Shown in pieces: positions 18,150 through 27,319 of a DNA stretch of 64,000 nucleotides; the stretch's first letter is position 1; every line of letters starts with the position of its first letter. The stretch covers positions 62,001-126,000 of the forward strand of contig CAVWFB010000002.1 of the NCBI GenBank assembly GCA_963754265.1, read 5' to 3'. The position numbers were made by a program, and so were the translations under genes. The notes beneath the pieces were generated by a model. That model did no database searches. It was not told the origin of the DNA and was given only the letters and a program-made list of their open reading frames with translations. The stretch is from AC-32 sp963754265 (lineage in GTDB: Bacteria > Actinomycetota > Thermoleophilia > Gaiellales > Gaiellaceae).

Positions 18150-19669
18150 GCACGATGGGCGACGGACACCTCGGCGAGACTGGCGTGCCGGCCGAGGTAC
18201 CTCAGCCTCCGGGCGCCCTCGACCGGCAGCAGGTTGGCGTCGACGACTGGGTCGCACAGGCCGAGGAGCGCCGCGAGAGACAGGCGGGCGTCGCCGGTGC
18301 GATCCAGCGCGCGTGGGATCACGTTCCGCCGGTCGGCCGGCTGGTGATCCTGCTCGGGCCGTTCGCAATCTTCCCGTTCTTCGCGAACGAGGGCAACCTC
18401 TTTCGCTATGGGCTGATCACGCTCATCTACGCGCTGCTGGCGCTGGGACTCAACGTCGTGGTCGGGTTCGCAGGGCTACTCGACCTGGGTTACGTCGCCT
18501 TCTTCGGGTTCGGCGCGTACCTCTACGGGATCATGGCCTCGGGGCATTCCGGACACCACCTCCAGGCGGAGATCGCGATCCCGATCGTGATGGTGTCGAC
18601 TGCGCTGCTTGGCCTCCTGCTCGGCCTCGTCTCGTGGCGGCTGCTCGGCGACTACCTCGCGATCGTGACGCTGTTCTTCCTGCAGGCGTTCGTGATCTTC
18701 GTCAACAACGCGAACGGCGGCCCCAGCGACTGGTCCTATCCCTTCGTCGGCAAGGTCGACCTGACCGGGGGCGCGAACGGGCTCGACCAGATCGACCCGC
18801 TCAACTTCTTCGGCTACGAGATCACCACGACGAAGCAGTACTACTTCTACACGCTGATCTCGCTGGCGCTGTTGATGATCATGCTCTACTTCGTCAACGG
18901 CTCCCGGACAGGCAGAGCGTGGCGCGCGCTGCGCGAGGATCCGCTGGCTGCCGAGACGATGAGCATTCCGGTCAACCGGTTGAAGCTGCTCGCGTTCATG
19001 TTCGGCGCAGCCACCGCGGGCTTCAGCGGAGCGATCTTCGGCGCCGTCCAGTCCGGCGCGTTCCCGGGCGACTACGACGTCGGCCTGCTGATCACGATCT
19101 ACGCCATCGTCATCCTCGGGGGACTCGGCAGCATCGGCGGTGTCGTGGTCGGTGCGCTGATCATCAACGGCGCGCCGGAGCTGCTCCGCTCGTCGTCGAA
19201 CGCGCGCTTCCTCTTCTACGGCGTGATCCTGCTCGCGCTCTTCATCGCGCTCAAGCCCTGGTACAAGCCGGTGATCGTCTTCCTCGGGACGGTCGCGTTC
19301 GGATTCGCCGTCCACGCGATCGTGGGCGCGGCCTGGCCGCGGGGCACCTCGGGCCACATCGAGGGCGGCGGCCCTCTGGGGCGAGGGCTCGAGCACTGGG
19401 TGCTGCTCCCGAGCCACACGGGCAAGATCGCCGGCTGGGCGTACTTCGCGCTGATCGTCGCGGCGCTCGTGCTGACGCTCCTGCACGGCTGGTGGCGCAC
19501 GATCGCTCTGATCCCCACCCTCTACCTCGCAGCCTTCGTGTGGGAGAACAAGCTCGTTCAGCAGGTGTCCGGAGCGACGCGGCTGATCCTCCTCGGGGCG
19601 CTGCTAGTGGTGATCATGAACGTCCGGCCCTCGGGGATCTTCGGCACGTCCCGCGTGGAGATCGTCTGA
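18146..19669 (+). CDS. livM: Branched-chain amino-acid type ABC permease, LivM (system 1)
   Basis: A 507-residue permease, clearly longer than the usual 320-420. Residues 1-70 form a polar cytoplasmic N-terminus (PPGALDRQQVGVDDW), the conserved core occupies about 70-375 with NVVVGFAGLLDLGYVAFFGFGAY and VILGGLGSIGGVVVGALI, and three to four extra hydrophobic segments follow up to NVRPSGIFGTSRVEIV. The RPSGIFG tail typical of LivM lies at the true C-terminus, so the extra helices are inserted before it. GTG 18146 overlaps livH as GTGA; ATG 18155 is an alternative start. Confidence 0.87.
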   Translation: MSTMGDGHLGETGVPAEVPQPPGALDRQQVGVDDWVAQAEERRERQAGVAGAIQRAWDHVPPVGRLVILLGPFAIFPFFANEGNLFRYGLITLIYALLALGLNVVVGFAGLLDLGYVAFFGFGAYLYGIMASGHSGHHLQAEIAIPIVMVSTALLGLLLGLVSWRLLGDYLAIVTLFFLQAFVIFVNNANGGPSDWSYPFVGKVDLTGGANGLDQIDPLNFFGYEITTTKQYYFYTLISLALLMIMLYFVNGSRTGRAWRALREDPLAAETMSIPVNRLKLLAFMFGAATAGFSGAIFGAVQSGAFPGDYDVGLLITIYAIVILGGLGSIGGVVVGALIINGAPELLRSSSNARFLFYGVILLALFIALKPWYKPVIVFLGTVAFGFAVHAIVGAAWPRGTSGHIEGGGPLGRGLEHWVLLPSHTGKIAGWAYFALIVAALVLTLLHGWWRTIALIPTLYLAAFVWENKLVQQVSGATRLILLGALLVVIMNVRPSGIFGTSRVEIV

Positions 19670-19671
19670 CC

Positions 19672-20460
19672 ATGGCCCTCCTCGAGCTTCGCGGTGTCTC
19701 CAAGGCCTTCGGCGGGCTACAGGTCGTCGACCGCTTGAACTTGGAGGTCGCCGAAGGCGAGATCGTCAGCGTGATCGGCCCGAACGGCGCCGGCAAGACA
19801 ACCGTCTTCAATCTCATCACCGGGATCTTCCATCCGGACTCGGGCGAGATCGTCTTCGAGGACCGCAAGCTGTCCGGCCTCCCGCCGCACACAATCACCA
19901 AGCGGGGGATCGCCCGGACCTTCCAGACGCTGCGCCTGTTCCTGAACATGACGGTGCTGGAGAACGTCATGGCTGCCGAGTACGGACACACGAAGGCGAC
20001 CTTCCTCGAATCGATGCTGCAGCTCCCTCGCGCGCGACGGGAGGAGAAGCGAATCCGGGAGCTCGCCGAGGAGAAACTCGCGTTCTTCGGCCAGCGGCTC
20101 GCCGGGTACCGCCACGACCAGTTCGCCTACAGCCTCTCCTACGCGAACCGGCGGCGGCTCGAGATCGCCCGCGCGATGGCGACGAACGCCCGCCTGCTCC
20201 TCCTCGACGAGCCGGCCGCGGGAATGAACCCTCACGAGACGCACGAGATCACAGAGCTGATCGGCAAGCTCCGCGATCAGGCCGGCTACTCGATTCTCGT
20301 GATCGAGCACGACATGCACGTCGTCGAGGGGATCTCCGACCGCGTGGTCGCCCTCGATCACGGGGTCAAGATCGCCGAGGGCTCGTTCGACGAGGTCGCG
20401 ACGCACCCGCTCGTGATCGAGGCCTACCTGGGAGCGCGCGCGAAGGAGGAGGCGGTCTGA
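19672..20460 (+). CDS. livG: Branched-chain amino-acid type ABC ATPase, LivG (system 1)
   Basis: A 262-residue cytoplasmic ATPase. Walker A GPNGAGKTT (about residue 38), Q-loop ARTFQTLRLFLNMTVLENV, Walker B LLLLDEPAAGMNPHE and the switch VIEHDMHVV are all present. The ABC signature is YSLSYANRRRLEIARA instead of LSGGQ; LivG proteins commonly depart from LSGGQ, though Asn-Arg here is unusual. ATG 19672 lies two bases after livM. Its stop shares a base with the livF start (TGATG). Confidence 0.9.
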   Translation: MALLELRGVSKAFGGLQVVDRLNLEVAEGEIVSVIGPNGAGKTTVFNLITGIFHPDSGEIVFEDRKLSGLPPHTITKRGIARTFQTLRLFLNMTVLENVMAAEYGHTKATFLESMLQLPRARREEKRIRELAEEKLAFFGQRLAGYRHDQFAYSLSYANRRRLEIARAMATNARLLLLDEPAAGMNPHETHEITELIGKLRDQAGYSILVIEHDMHVVEGISDRVVALDHGVKIAEGSFDEVATHPLVIEAYLGARAKEEAV

Positions 20461-21162
20461 TGCTGCTCCGGCTCGACAACGTCGACACCTACTACGGTCC
20501 GATCCACATCCTGCAAGGAATCTCGCTCGAGGTGGACGAGGGCGAGCTCGTCTGCCTCTTGGGTGGCAACGCATCGGGCAAGTCGACGACCCTGAAGACG
20601 ACGCTCGGCACCGTGCGGCCGCGTCGCGGGCGCGTTCTCTTCGCGGGCGAGGACGTGACCCAGCGAGTCACGAGCTACCGGATCGGGAAGGGAATGGCGA
20701 TCGTCCCGGAGAACCGGCGTTTGTTCGCTCCGATGACCGTCTACGAGAACCTCGAGATGGGCGTCATACCTGAACCGGAGCGAGTTCAAGGACAACCTCG
20801 CGCGTGTCTACGACCTGTTTCCGCTGCTGAAGCAGCGGCGTAAGCAGCTCGCCGGGACGATGTCGGGAGGCGAGCAGCAGATGGTCGCGATGGGGCGAGC
20901 GCTCATCTCGAGCCCGAAGCTGCTCCTGATGGACGAGCCCTCGATGGGCCTCGCGCCGATCCTCGTCGAGCGCAACTTCGAGATCATCCAGCAGGTGCAC
21001 GAGTCCGGGGTCGCGATCCTCGTCGTCGAGCAGAACGCGAACGTCTCGCTCTCGATCGCGGACCGCGGCTACGTGCTCCAGACCGGCCGGATCGTGCTCT
21101 CGGGCGCCGCGTCGACGCTGATCCAGCACGAGGATCTGCGAAAGGCCTACCTTGGCCGTTAG
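20460..21162 (+). pseudogene. livF: Branched-chain amino-acid type ABC ATPase, LivF (system 1), one frameshift
   Basis: The first frame runs from ATG 20460 through Walker A GGNASGKST, IVPENRRLFAPMTVYENLEMG and then leaves the family. From about 20767 the homologous sequence continues in the next frame: SYLNRSEFKDNLARVYDLFP, TMSGGEQQMVAMGRALISS, LLLMDEPSMGLAP and LRKAYLGR to the stop at 21162. The break at 20764-20770 is consistent with two lost bases or one gained base after GAGATGGGCG. All catalytic motifs are retained across the join, so a sequencing indel is as likely as true inactivation. I see no slippery heptamer or stimulator for programmed shifting. Confidence 0.8.
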
Positions 21163-22315
21163 CGTCGACGCCCTCCCCACGCGCATCCGGCACCGGTTTC
21201 CGGTCTTCGGGCAGCGCGTCTACATCAACAGCTGCTCCCAGGGCGCGCTCTCGGACTCCGTGCGCGAGGCCTACGGCCGCTACCTGGCCGACTGGGACGA
21301 GCACGGCGCCCCGTGGGAGTACTGGGTCGAGCAGCTCGAGGCGGTTCGCGGAACCGTCGCGCGGCTGATCAACGCCGACGAGGACGAGGTGGCGATCACG
21401 ACCTCGGTCTCGGCGGGGGTGAGCGCGCTCGCGAGCGGCCTGCGTCCCGGAGAGGGCCGCGACAAGATCGTCGTCAGCGACTTCGAGTTCCCGACGATCG
21501 GGCAGATCTGGCACGCGCAGGAGCGACGCGGCGTGCGCGTCGAGCACGTCCCGGCCGAGGCCGACGGGACGATCCCACTCGAGCGGTTCGAGGCCGCGAT
21601 CGACGAGCAGACCGCGCTCGTCGCGGTGACACACGTCTGCTTCCGGAACGGGAGCCGGCTCGACGTCGAGGCCGTGGCGCGGATCGCACACGAGCGCGGG
21701 GCGCTCGTGCTGGTGGACGCCTACCAGACGGTCGGCTCGCTCCCGGTCGACGTCCGCGCCCTCGGCTGCGACTTCCTCGCCGCCGGTGTCCTCAAGTACC
21801 TGCTCGGCTCCGCCGGGCTCGGATTCTTCTTCTGCCGGCAGGCGCTCGTGCAGGAGGTCGAACCGAGCGCGACCGGCTGGTTCGCCGACCGCGACATCTT
21901 CGAGATGGACATCCACGACTACTCCCCCGCTCCCACCGCGCGCCGCTTCGAGGCCGGCACGCCGCCGGTCCCGCCGATCTACGCGGCGATCGCGGGCATC
22001 GAGCTCATGCAGGAGATCGGGATCGCGGAGACCGAGGCGCACGTTCGCGAGCTGAACGCGCTCCTGCACGACGGCCTCGAGGAGCTCGGCACCCGGGCGG
22101 TCACGCCACGGGCCTCGGAACGGAGCGGCGCGCTCGTCTGCATCCCGTCCACGGACGTGAACGCCCTCGTCGCGGCGCTCGCTGCGGAGGACGTCGTCAC
22201 CTCGTCACGCGACGACAACCTGCGCATCTCGGCGCATTGCTACAACACCGCCGACGACGTCCGCGCGGTGCTCGACGTGCTCGCGCGCAACCGCGAGCTG
22301 CTGAAGCCGGCCTAG
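21152..22315 (+). CDS. Class V aminotransferase-fold PLP enzyme (isopenicillin-N-epimerase/cysteine-desulfurase-like)
   Basis: A 387-residue fold-type I PLP enzyme. YINSCSQGALSD at the N-terminus, AITTSVSAGVSALASGL (phosphate loop, about 82), VDAYQTVGSLPVDV (Asp contacting the pyridine, about 190) and AAGVLKYLLGSAGLGFFF, whose Lys (about 214) should hold PLP, match the family. RRFEAGTPPVPPIYA is the typical late motif. Reaction unknown: transamination, desulfurisation or racemisation are all possible. TTG 21152 lies inside livF and is the only start that keeps the N-terminus; coupling to the transporter suggests it acts on the imported amino compound. Confidence 0.8.
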   Translation: MAVSVDALPTRIRHRFPVFGQRVYINSCSQGALSDSVREAYGRYLADWDEHGAPWEYWVEQLEAVRGTVARLINADEDEVAITTSVSAGVSALASGLRPGEGRDKIVVSDFEFPTIGQIWHAQERRGVRVEHVPAEADGTIPLERFEAAIDEQTALVAVTHVCFRNGSRLDVEAVARIAHERGALVLVDAYQTVGSLPVDVRALGCDFLAAGVLKYLLGSAGLGFFFCRQALVQEVEPSATGWFADRDIFEMDIHDYSPAPTARRFEAGTPPVPPIYAAIAGIELMQEIGIAETEAHVRELNALLHDGLEELGTRAVTPRASERSGALVCIPSTDVNALVAALAAEDVVTSSRDDNLRISAHCYNTADDVRAVLDVLARNRELLKPA

Positions 22316-23472
22316 TGGCGGCGTTCGCGAACGGCAAGATCGAGGCCTACGTCGGGCCGCAGGAGCTCGGCGCGGCGGACAGCCTCGAGGTCGTGATCGT
22401 CGACTTCCTCAACGGCGCGCGCTCCTCCCTCGACATCGCGGTGCAGGAGCTCGACTCCGAGCCGATCGCCCAGGCGATCCTCGACGCGCGCTGGCGCGGG
22501 GTCAGCGTCAACCTCTTCCTCGAGCAGGACTACCTGCGGAGCCCGCTGCGCGGCAAGCCGCCGAAGGCTCCCGCGCCCAAGCCGGGCGAGACGGCAGAGC
22601 AGGCCCTCCGCCGCGTCCAGTGGGACGAGGACGAGACCGATCTCGCCGCCAACCGCAGGATCCTCGCCGCCCTGCTCCGTTCCGACATCGAGGTCAAGGG
22701 CGACTTCAACCCGAAGATCTTCCACCAGAAGTTCGTCCTGCGCGACTTCCGCAACGGCCGGGCCACCACCCCCGGCAACCCCGCGCTGCTCTCCGGGTCG
22801 GCGAACTTCACCTTCACGGACACCCACCGGAACCTGAACCACGTCTTCGTGTTCCGCAACAGCAACGTCTGCCGCCAGTACGAGCTCGAGATCGAGCAGC
22901 TGAAGCTCGGACGCTTCGGCCGCGAGATCCACGGCGACGTGCCGAAGGTCTTCGACCTCGGCGGCATACCGACGAAGGTGCTCTTCGCACCGGTACACAC
23001 GCCCGAGCTCGAGATCATGAAGCAGATGCTCAAGGGCGAGCACGAGGTCTACTTCGCGATCTTCACGTTCGCCGGCTCCTCCGGGATCGACGACACGATG
23101 CTCTCCCTCGCACGCGGCGGGATGACCATCACGGGCGCGCTCGACCGGGGCCAGGCGGCTCAGGGCTGGGCCGCGCCGAAGACGATGAGCGACCCGAGCA
23201 TCAGCCTCTTCCAGCCGACGAAGACCTCCGGCGTGCGCAAGCTCCATCACAAGCTGATGGTGATCGACGAGCGAATCGTCGTCGCGGGCAGCTTCAACTA
23301 CACCGAGCCCGCCAACGACTACAACGACGAGAACATCTTCGTCCTGGGATCGGTGGACCCGGTCAGCCACGGCGTCACGGTCGCGCCGCAGCCCGTCGAG
23401 GAGCTCGCCCGCCACATGAAGGCCGAGATCCAGCGGATCATCGCGGAGCTCAGCGAGCCGTACGTGCCGTAG
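22315..23472 (+). CDS. Phospholipase D-like protein with two HKD motifs
   Basis: A 385-residue protein of the PLD superfamily. The two catalytic halves are complete: HQKFVLRDF followed by LSGSANFTFT (about residues 137-165), and HHKLMVIDERIVVAGSFNYT (about 307-326). No signal peptide is visible, so it is probably cytoplasmic, unlike secreted phospholipases; such proteins include nucleases and phosphodiesterases. GTG 22315 shares one base with the aminotransferase stop (TAGTG). Why a PLD protein ends an amino-acid transporter unit is unclear. It converges on pheA. Confidence 0.85.
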   Translation: MAAFANGKIEAYVGPQELGAADSLEVVIVDFLNGARSSLDIAVQELDSEPIAQAILDARWRGVSVNLFLEQDYLRSPLRGKPPKAPAPKPGETAEQALRRVQWDEDETDLAANRRILAALLRSDIEVKGDFNPKIFHQKFVLRDFRNGRATTPGNPALLSGSANFTFTDTHRNLNHVFVFRNSNVCRQYELEIEQLKLGRFGREIHGDVPKVFDLGGIPTKVLFAPVHTPELEIMKQMLKGEHEVYFAIFTFAGSSGIDDTMLSLARGGMTITGALDRGQAAQGWAAPKTMSDPSISLFQPTKTSGVRKLHHKLMVIDERIVVAGSFNYTEPANDYNDENIFVLGSVDPVSHGVTVAPQPVEELARHMKAEIQRIIAELSEPYVP

Positions 23473-23475
23473 CTG

Positions 23476-24300
23476 TTAGCCCTTCTGCGGGACCGCGGCC
23501 GCGTATGTGCCGAGGAGCCGGGTGAAGGTCGCGTGCTGGCTCAGCTCGGCGAGCGCGTCGACCATCTCCGGCATGTCGGCCGGCGCCTGGACGTCGGCGT
23601 AGAAGACGTACTCCCACGGACGTCCGGCCCGCGGGCGCGACTCGAGCTTCGTCAGGTTCAGGTGCCGCTCGGCGAGCGAGCCGAGGCAGCGATAGAGCGA
23701 GCCGGCGACGTGACCGACTCCGAAGACGAGCGACGACTTGTCCGGCTCGGCGAGCGGCGAAGCGTCGCGCGAGAGCGCGCCGAAGCGCGTGTAGTTGTCG
23801 GGGTACGTCTGGATCCGGTCGGCGAGGACTTCCAGCCCGTACAGCTCTGCCGCGCGCCGGGATGCGATCGCCGCCGTCCGCTCGAGCCGGTTCTCCGCGA
23901 TCTGCTTCGCCGCCCCGGCGGTGTTGTACTCGGCCCGCACGGTCACGTCGAGGGCGCTGAGGAACTCCTCGCACTGGGCGATCGCCTGTGGATGCGAGAC
24001 CACCTCGCCCAGTTCGTCGATCGTCGAGCCCGGCAGCGCGAGCAGCGAGTGGTCGACGCGCACGATCGTCTCGCCGACGAGGTGGAGGCCGTGCCGCAGG
24101 AAGAGGTCGTAGGTCTCGTTGATGCTGCCCGCCTGCGAGTTGTCCATCGGCACGAGCCCCAGGGCCGCGCGGCCGACCTCGACCGCCTCGAACACCGTGC
24201 GGATCGACGGTTGCGGCCGATGCTCCGCTTCGGGGAAGAGCGCAATCGCGCCCTGCTCGGAGTAGGCACCGGGCTCGCCCTGGTAGGCGACAACGTCCAA
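23476..24300 (-). CDS. pheA: Prephenate dehydratase
   Basis: Converts prephenate to phenylpyruvate in phenylalanine synthesis. The 274 residues comprise the catalytic domain (1-180: AYQGEPGAYSEQ, VPMDNSQAGSINETYD, and the TRF motif in NYTRFGALS) and a C-terminal ACT domain (about 190-270) with the ESRP motif that senses Phe (LTKLESRPRAG). No chorismate mutase domain is fused. The start is TTG 24300, three bases past the M24 peptidase stop, so it is the last gene of the long minus-strand unit even though its pathway is biosynthetic. Confidence 0.93.
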   Translation of the reverse strand: MDVVAYQGEPGAYSEQGAIALFPEAEHRPQPSIRTVFEAVEVGRAALGLVPMDNSQAGSINETYDLFLRHGLHLVGETIVRVDHSLLALPGSTIDELGEVVSHPQAIAQCEEFLSALDVTVRAEYNTAGAAKQIAENRLERTAAIASRRAAELYGLEVLADRIQTYPDNYTRFGALSRDASPLAEPDKSSLVFGVGHVAGSLYRCLGSLAERHLNLTKLESRPRAGRPWEYVFYADVQAPADMPEMVDALAELSQHATFTRLLGTYAAAVPQKG

Positions 24301-24303
24301 GCG

Positions 24304-25380
24304 CTAGGCAGGCTCGAAGATCTGCGAGGGAAGACCCGAGAGCGGGATTCCACCGTCCGGCCCGACGAGCCACGTCTCCTGCATGTAGAGGCAGTCGTGG
24401 CCGTTCTCGGCGATCGCGTGTGGGTGCATCGAGAAGACCATGTTCTCCTCGAGCTCGGTCTCGACGCCCTCACCGATCTTCGGAAACTCGATCATCGTCA
24501 TGCCGATCGAGTGGCCGGTGACGTGGCCGAGGTGGTAGCCGCGGTCGGTGAACCCCTTCGAGACCGCCCGGTGGGCGTCGTGCGCGGTCGCGCCGGGCCG
24601 AAGCGCGGTCTTCGCGGCCTCGAAGTACTCGTCGTAGGCCTCGTTCATGCGCTGCACCTCCTCGTTCGGGGTCCCGAGCGCGCGGGAGACCTCGACCCAG
24701 TGCCCGCCCGGGCCCGCGATCTCGAGTGACGGGACGCAGAAGTCGCCGAGGATCGTCTCGGCGCGCGCGATCGCGAATTCGGCCCCGACGAGCACCATGT
24801 TCATCGTCAGCCGGCCGCAGCCGCGCTCGACGAACAGGTTCTCGGCCGGAGCGAGGGCGTCGGCCGCGCTGCGCCCGGGCTGGTAGGCCTCGTGGAAGGC
24901 GTGGAAGCCGTCGGTGTTGATCCGGACGCTCTCGCGCACCGACTCGAGCTCCTCGTCGCTCTTGACCGCTCGGGCGTGGTCGAAGGCGACGTCCCAGTTG
25001 ACGAGCTCGGCGTGGTCCTCGAGCGCCTCGTGGTCGCGCACTGCCATCACGTAGTCGAGCCCGTAGACGCCGACCCGCCGGCCGCGCAGCCGGTCGGCGA
25101 GCCAGTCGCCGGGCCGGTCGGCGAACACCTGGTCCTCGATCCAGCTCGTCCCGTGCTCGCCGACATAGCGGGCCTCGCTCGGGAAGACGATCGCCGGCTC
25201 GCCCTCTCGCGGCAGCACGACGTAGGCATAGCGGTGGACGATCTGGAACCCGGAGAGGTACGTGACCGCGCCCTCGAAGCCCGTGTACTCGCTCCCGCAG
25301 ACGAGCGCAGCGTCGAGCCCGTCGCGCTCCAGCGCCGCGCGGACGTTCGCGTAGCGGCGCTCGATCTCTCCCCTGCTCAC
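24304..25380 (-). CDS. M24 metallopeptidase, prolidase/creatinase-like (copy 1)
   Basis: A 358-residue cytoplasmic protein with a creatinase N-domain (about 1-130) and a pita-bread catalytic domain (about 135-358). GHVTGHSIGMTMIEFP, VFSMHPHAIAENGHDCLYMQETW and upstream acidic positions correspond to metal and substrate segments of Xaa-Pro aminopeptidases, but the classical D...D...H...E...E dimetal set is incomplete (MNMVLVGAEFA where an Asp-rich segment is expected). A creatinase- or lyase-like non-metal activity on a C-N bond is therefore plausible. GTG 25380 overlaps the preceding stop as GTGA. Confidence 0.78.
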   Translation of the reverse strand: MSRGEIERRYANVRAALERDGLDAALVCGSEYTGFEGAVTYLSGFQIVHRYAYVVLPREGEPAIVFPSEARYVGEHGTSWIEDQVFADRPGDWLADRLRGRRVGVYGLDYVMAVRDHEALEDHAELVNWDVAFDHARAVKSDEELESVRESVRINTDGFHAFHEAYQPGRSAADALAPAENLFVERGCGRLTMNMVLVGAEFAIARAETILGDFCVPSLEIAGPGGHWVEVSRALGTPNEEVQRMNEAYDEYFEAAKTALRPGATAHDAHRAVSKGFTDRGYHLGHVTGHSIGMTMIEFPKIGEGVETELEENMVFSMHPHAIAENGHDCLYMQETWLVGPDGGIPLSGLPSQIFEPA

Positions 25381-26291
25381 CACGACGCCTCCAGTCCCTT
25401 CACCAGGGCGAGTATCGCGTCGTTGAGCGGAGCCGGCACGCCGTGCTCGCGGCCGAAGCGGACGATCCCGCCGTTCAGGTAGTCGATCTCGGTCGCTCGG
25501 TGGGCCTCCACGTCCTGGAGCATGCTGGCCTTGTGGTCGTAGGCGACCTCCGGTTTCGCGGCGTGGTCGATCAGCTCCTCGGGATCGGCGTCGAGCTCGA
25601 TGCCCTGGGCTGCGGCGACCGCCGTGCCCTCGTCCACGAGCCCCGTGACGAGCCGGCGGAGGCCCGGGTTCTCGCACACGCGGCCGTGCGTCAGCCCGGT
25701 CAGCGCGCCGACGGGGTTGGTGGCGGCGTTGAAGATGAGCTTGCGCCACTGGGGCCCGCGGGCGTCGCTGACCGCCTCGGTCGGCAGGCCCGCCCGGGAG
25801 CACGCCGCGGCGAGGCGCTCGACCTCTTCGAATGGCGGCGGGCTCGGCTCGAAGGGGCCGATCGTCGTGTCGCCTTTCACGTCCCACTGGACGTGGCCCG
25901 GCTCGACGACCCGGCCGGCGGGGAAGGTGGTGCCGCGGATCACGCGCGGCACGTGCTCGGCCAGCGCCTCCTCGTTGCCGATCCCGTTCTGGACCGAGCA
26001 GACCGAGCCGTCGGCGAACGCGGCCGCCGTCGCCGCGATCGCGGGCTCGGTGTGCATTGCCTTCGTCGCGACGATCCCGAAGTCGCAGGCGGGCACCTCG
26101 CCGGGGTCGCTCGTCGCGCGGACACTGCCGACCACCTCGCCTGCTCCCGAGAGCCGCAGGCCGTTCGCGTTGATCGCCTCCACGTGCTCGCGCGCGAGGT
26201 CGTAGGCCCAGACCTCGACGTCGTCGAGCCGGGCAAGGTTCGCGGCGAAGATCGAGCCGACCGCGCCGCAGCCGACGATGCAGACCCTCAC
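25377..26291 (-). CDS. 2-dehydropantoate 2-reductase-like NADP oxidoreductase (copy 1)
   Basis: A 304-residue PanE/ApbA-family protein. The Rossmann motif VCIVGCGAVGSIFAANLA begins at residue 3, NGIGNEEAL carries the cofactor Asn, and the C-terminal domain has WRKLIFNAATNPVGALTG (catalytic Lys and Asn) and LQDVEAHRATEID. Many such paralogues act on other 2-oxo acids or are catabolic dehydrogenases; with a second copy at 31012 and an M24 partner each time, a role outside pantothenate synthesis is likely. GTG 26291 overlaps the livM stop as GTGA. Confidence 0.85.
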   Translation of the reverse strand: MRVCIVGCGAVGSIFAANLARLDDVEVWAYDLAREHVEAINANGLRLSGAGEVVGSVRATSDPGEVPACDFGIVATKAMHTEPAIAATAAAFADGSVCSVQNGIGNEEALAEHVPRVIRGTTFPAGRVVEPGHVQWDVKGDTTIGPFEPSPPPFEEVERLAAACSRAGLPTEAVSDARGPQWRKLIFNAATNPVGALTGLTHGRVCENPGLRRLVTGLVDEGTAVAAAQGIELDADPEELIDHAAKPEVAYDHKASMLQDVEAHRATEIDYLNGGIVRFGREHGVPAPLNDAILALVKGLEASW

Positions 26292-27319
26292 GCGCCCGCC
26301 TCCGCCGCGCGTCGGCGCCGGCGCGGCAGCCGCAGCTCCCTCCCGCCGGTGAGGCCCGATGGACGCAGAATCAGCACGAGCGCCATGATCGCCGCCAGGC
26401 ACACCAGCCGTGAGCCCGACGGCAGGTCGAGCTTGTGGCCGAAGACGTGGATGCCCTGTTCGGCCTGGGTGAGGAACGAATCGAGGCCGCTGATCGCCAG
26501 CGCCCCGACCACCGCCCCCCAGAGGCTGGTGATCCCGCCGACGACGAGCATCGCCAGGGTCAGGAAGGTCAGCTCGAGGTACACCTGCTCGGTCGTGATC
26601 GAGCCGAGCTGGTGGACGAGCAGCCCGCCGGCGAACCCGGCCAGCGCGCCGGAGAGCGTGAAGGCCCAGAGCCGCTGCCGGTGCACGTGTACCCCGACTC
26701 CACGCGCCGCCGCCGGGTCCTCGCGCGAGGCGCGCAGCTGTCGCCCGAGGCGGCTGCGCTGGTAGGCGAAGGCGACCGCGATCACGACCAGAGCGCCGAG
26801 CGTTCCCTGCAACGGCCCGGTCGACTCGGGCACCAGGGAGAGCGTCGTCGCGCCGGGCCCGATCTTCGTCCACTCGCGCAGGATGTTGTGCGTGATCTCG
26901 AGCACGGCGAACGTGGCGATTCCCGCCGCGAGGCCGGAGAGACGCATCAGCGGCAAGCCGACGAGGAACGCGAAGACGCCGCCGAACGCGGCCGCGAGCA
27001 GGAGCGAGGGCACGTTGCCGATCGTGTGGTCGCGCAGAAGCGGGAAGAGCGTCGTCAGCACGCCCTTCTTCGACTCCAGCGGCACCGTCATCACCCCGGC
27101 GGCGAAGGCACCGATGGCGACGAAGCTGATCTGCCCGAAGGAGACCACGCCCGAGTTACCCACGAACACGTAGATCGCGACCACGATCGCCACCGAGATG
27201 AGCGCGTTCAGGAAGTAGACCTGGTTCGCGAGCGAGGCGGTGGTCGCCACGAGGCCGACCGCGATCACCAGCACCGACGGGCCGAGCAGCTCGACAGCGG
27301 CGTCGACGTAGCGCGTCAT
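26288..27319 (-). CDS. livM: Branched-chain amino-acid type ABC permease, LivM (system 2)
   Basis: A 343-residue permease of normal length with eight to nine helices. SGVVSFGQISFVAIGAFAAG (about 55) is the LivM signature, EDPAAARGVGVHVHRQRL the cytoplasmic loop, MLVVGGITSLWGAVVGALA the ATPase-coupling segment, and LILRPSGLTGG the tail. It ends in an Arg-rich stretch. ATG 27319 overlaps livH as ATGA. Unlike system 1, every component of this transporter is intact. Confidence 0.9.
   Translation of the reverse strand: MTRYVDAAVELLGPSVLVIAVGLVATTASLANQVYFLNALISVAIVVAIYVFVGNSGVVSFGQISFVAIGAFAAGVMTVPLESKKGVLTTLFPLLRDHTIGNVPSLLLAAAFGGVFAFLVGLPLMRLSGLAAGIATFAVLEITHNILREWTKIGPGATTLSLVPESTGPLQGTLGALVVIAVAFAYQRSRLGRQLRASREDPAAARGVGVHVHRQRLWAFTLSGALAGFAGGLLVHQLGSITTEQVYLELTFLTLAMLVVGGITSLWGAVVGALAISGLDSFLTQAEQGIHVFGHKLDLPSGSRLVCLAAIMALVLILRPSGLTGGRELRLPRRRRRAAEAGA

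Noticed and set aside
20755..20780. Programmed ribosomal frameshift in livF
   Set aside because: No slippery heptamer, internal SD or stimulatory structure at the break, and the neighbouring gene is also damaged by random-looking indels.
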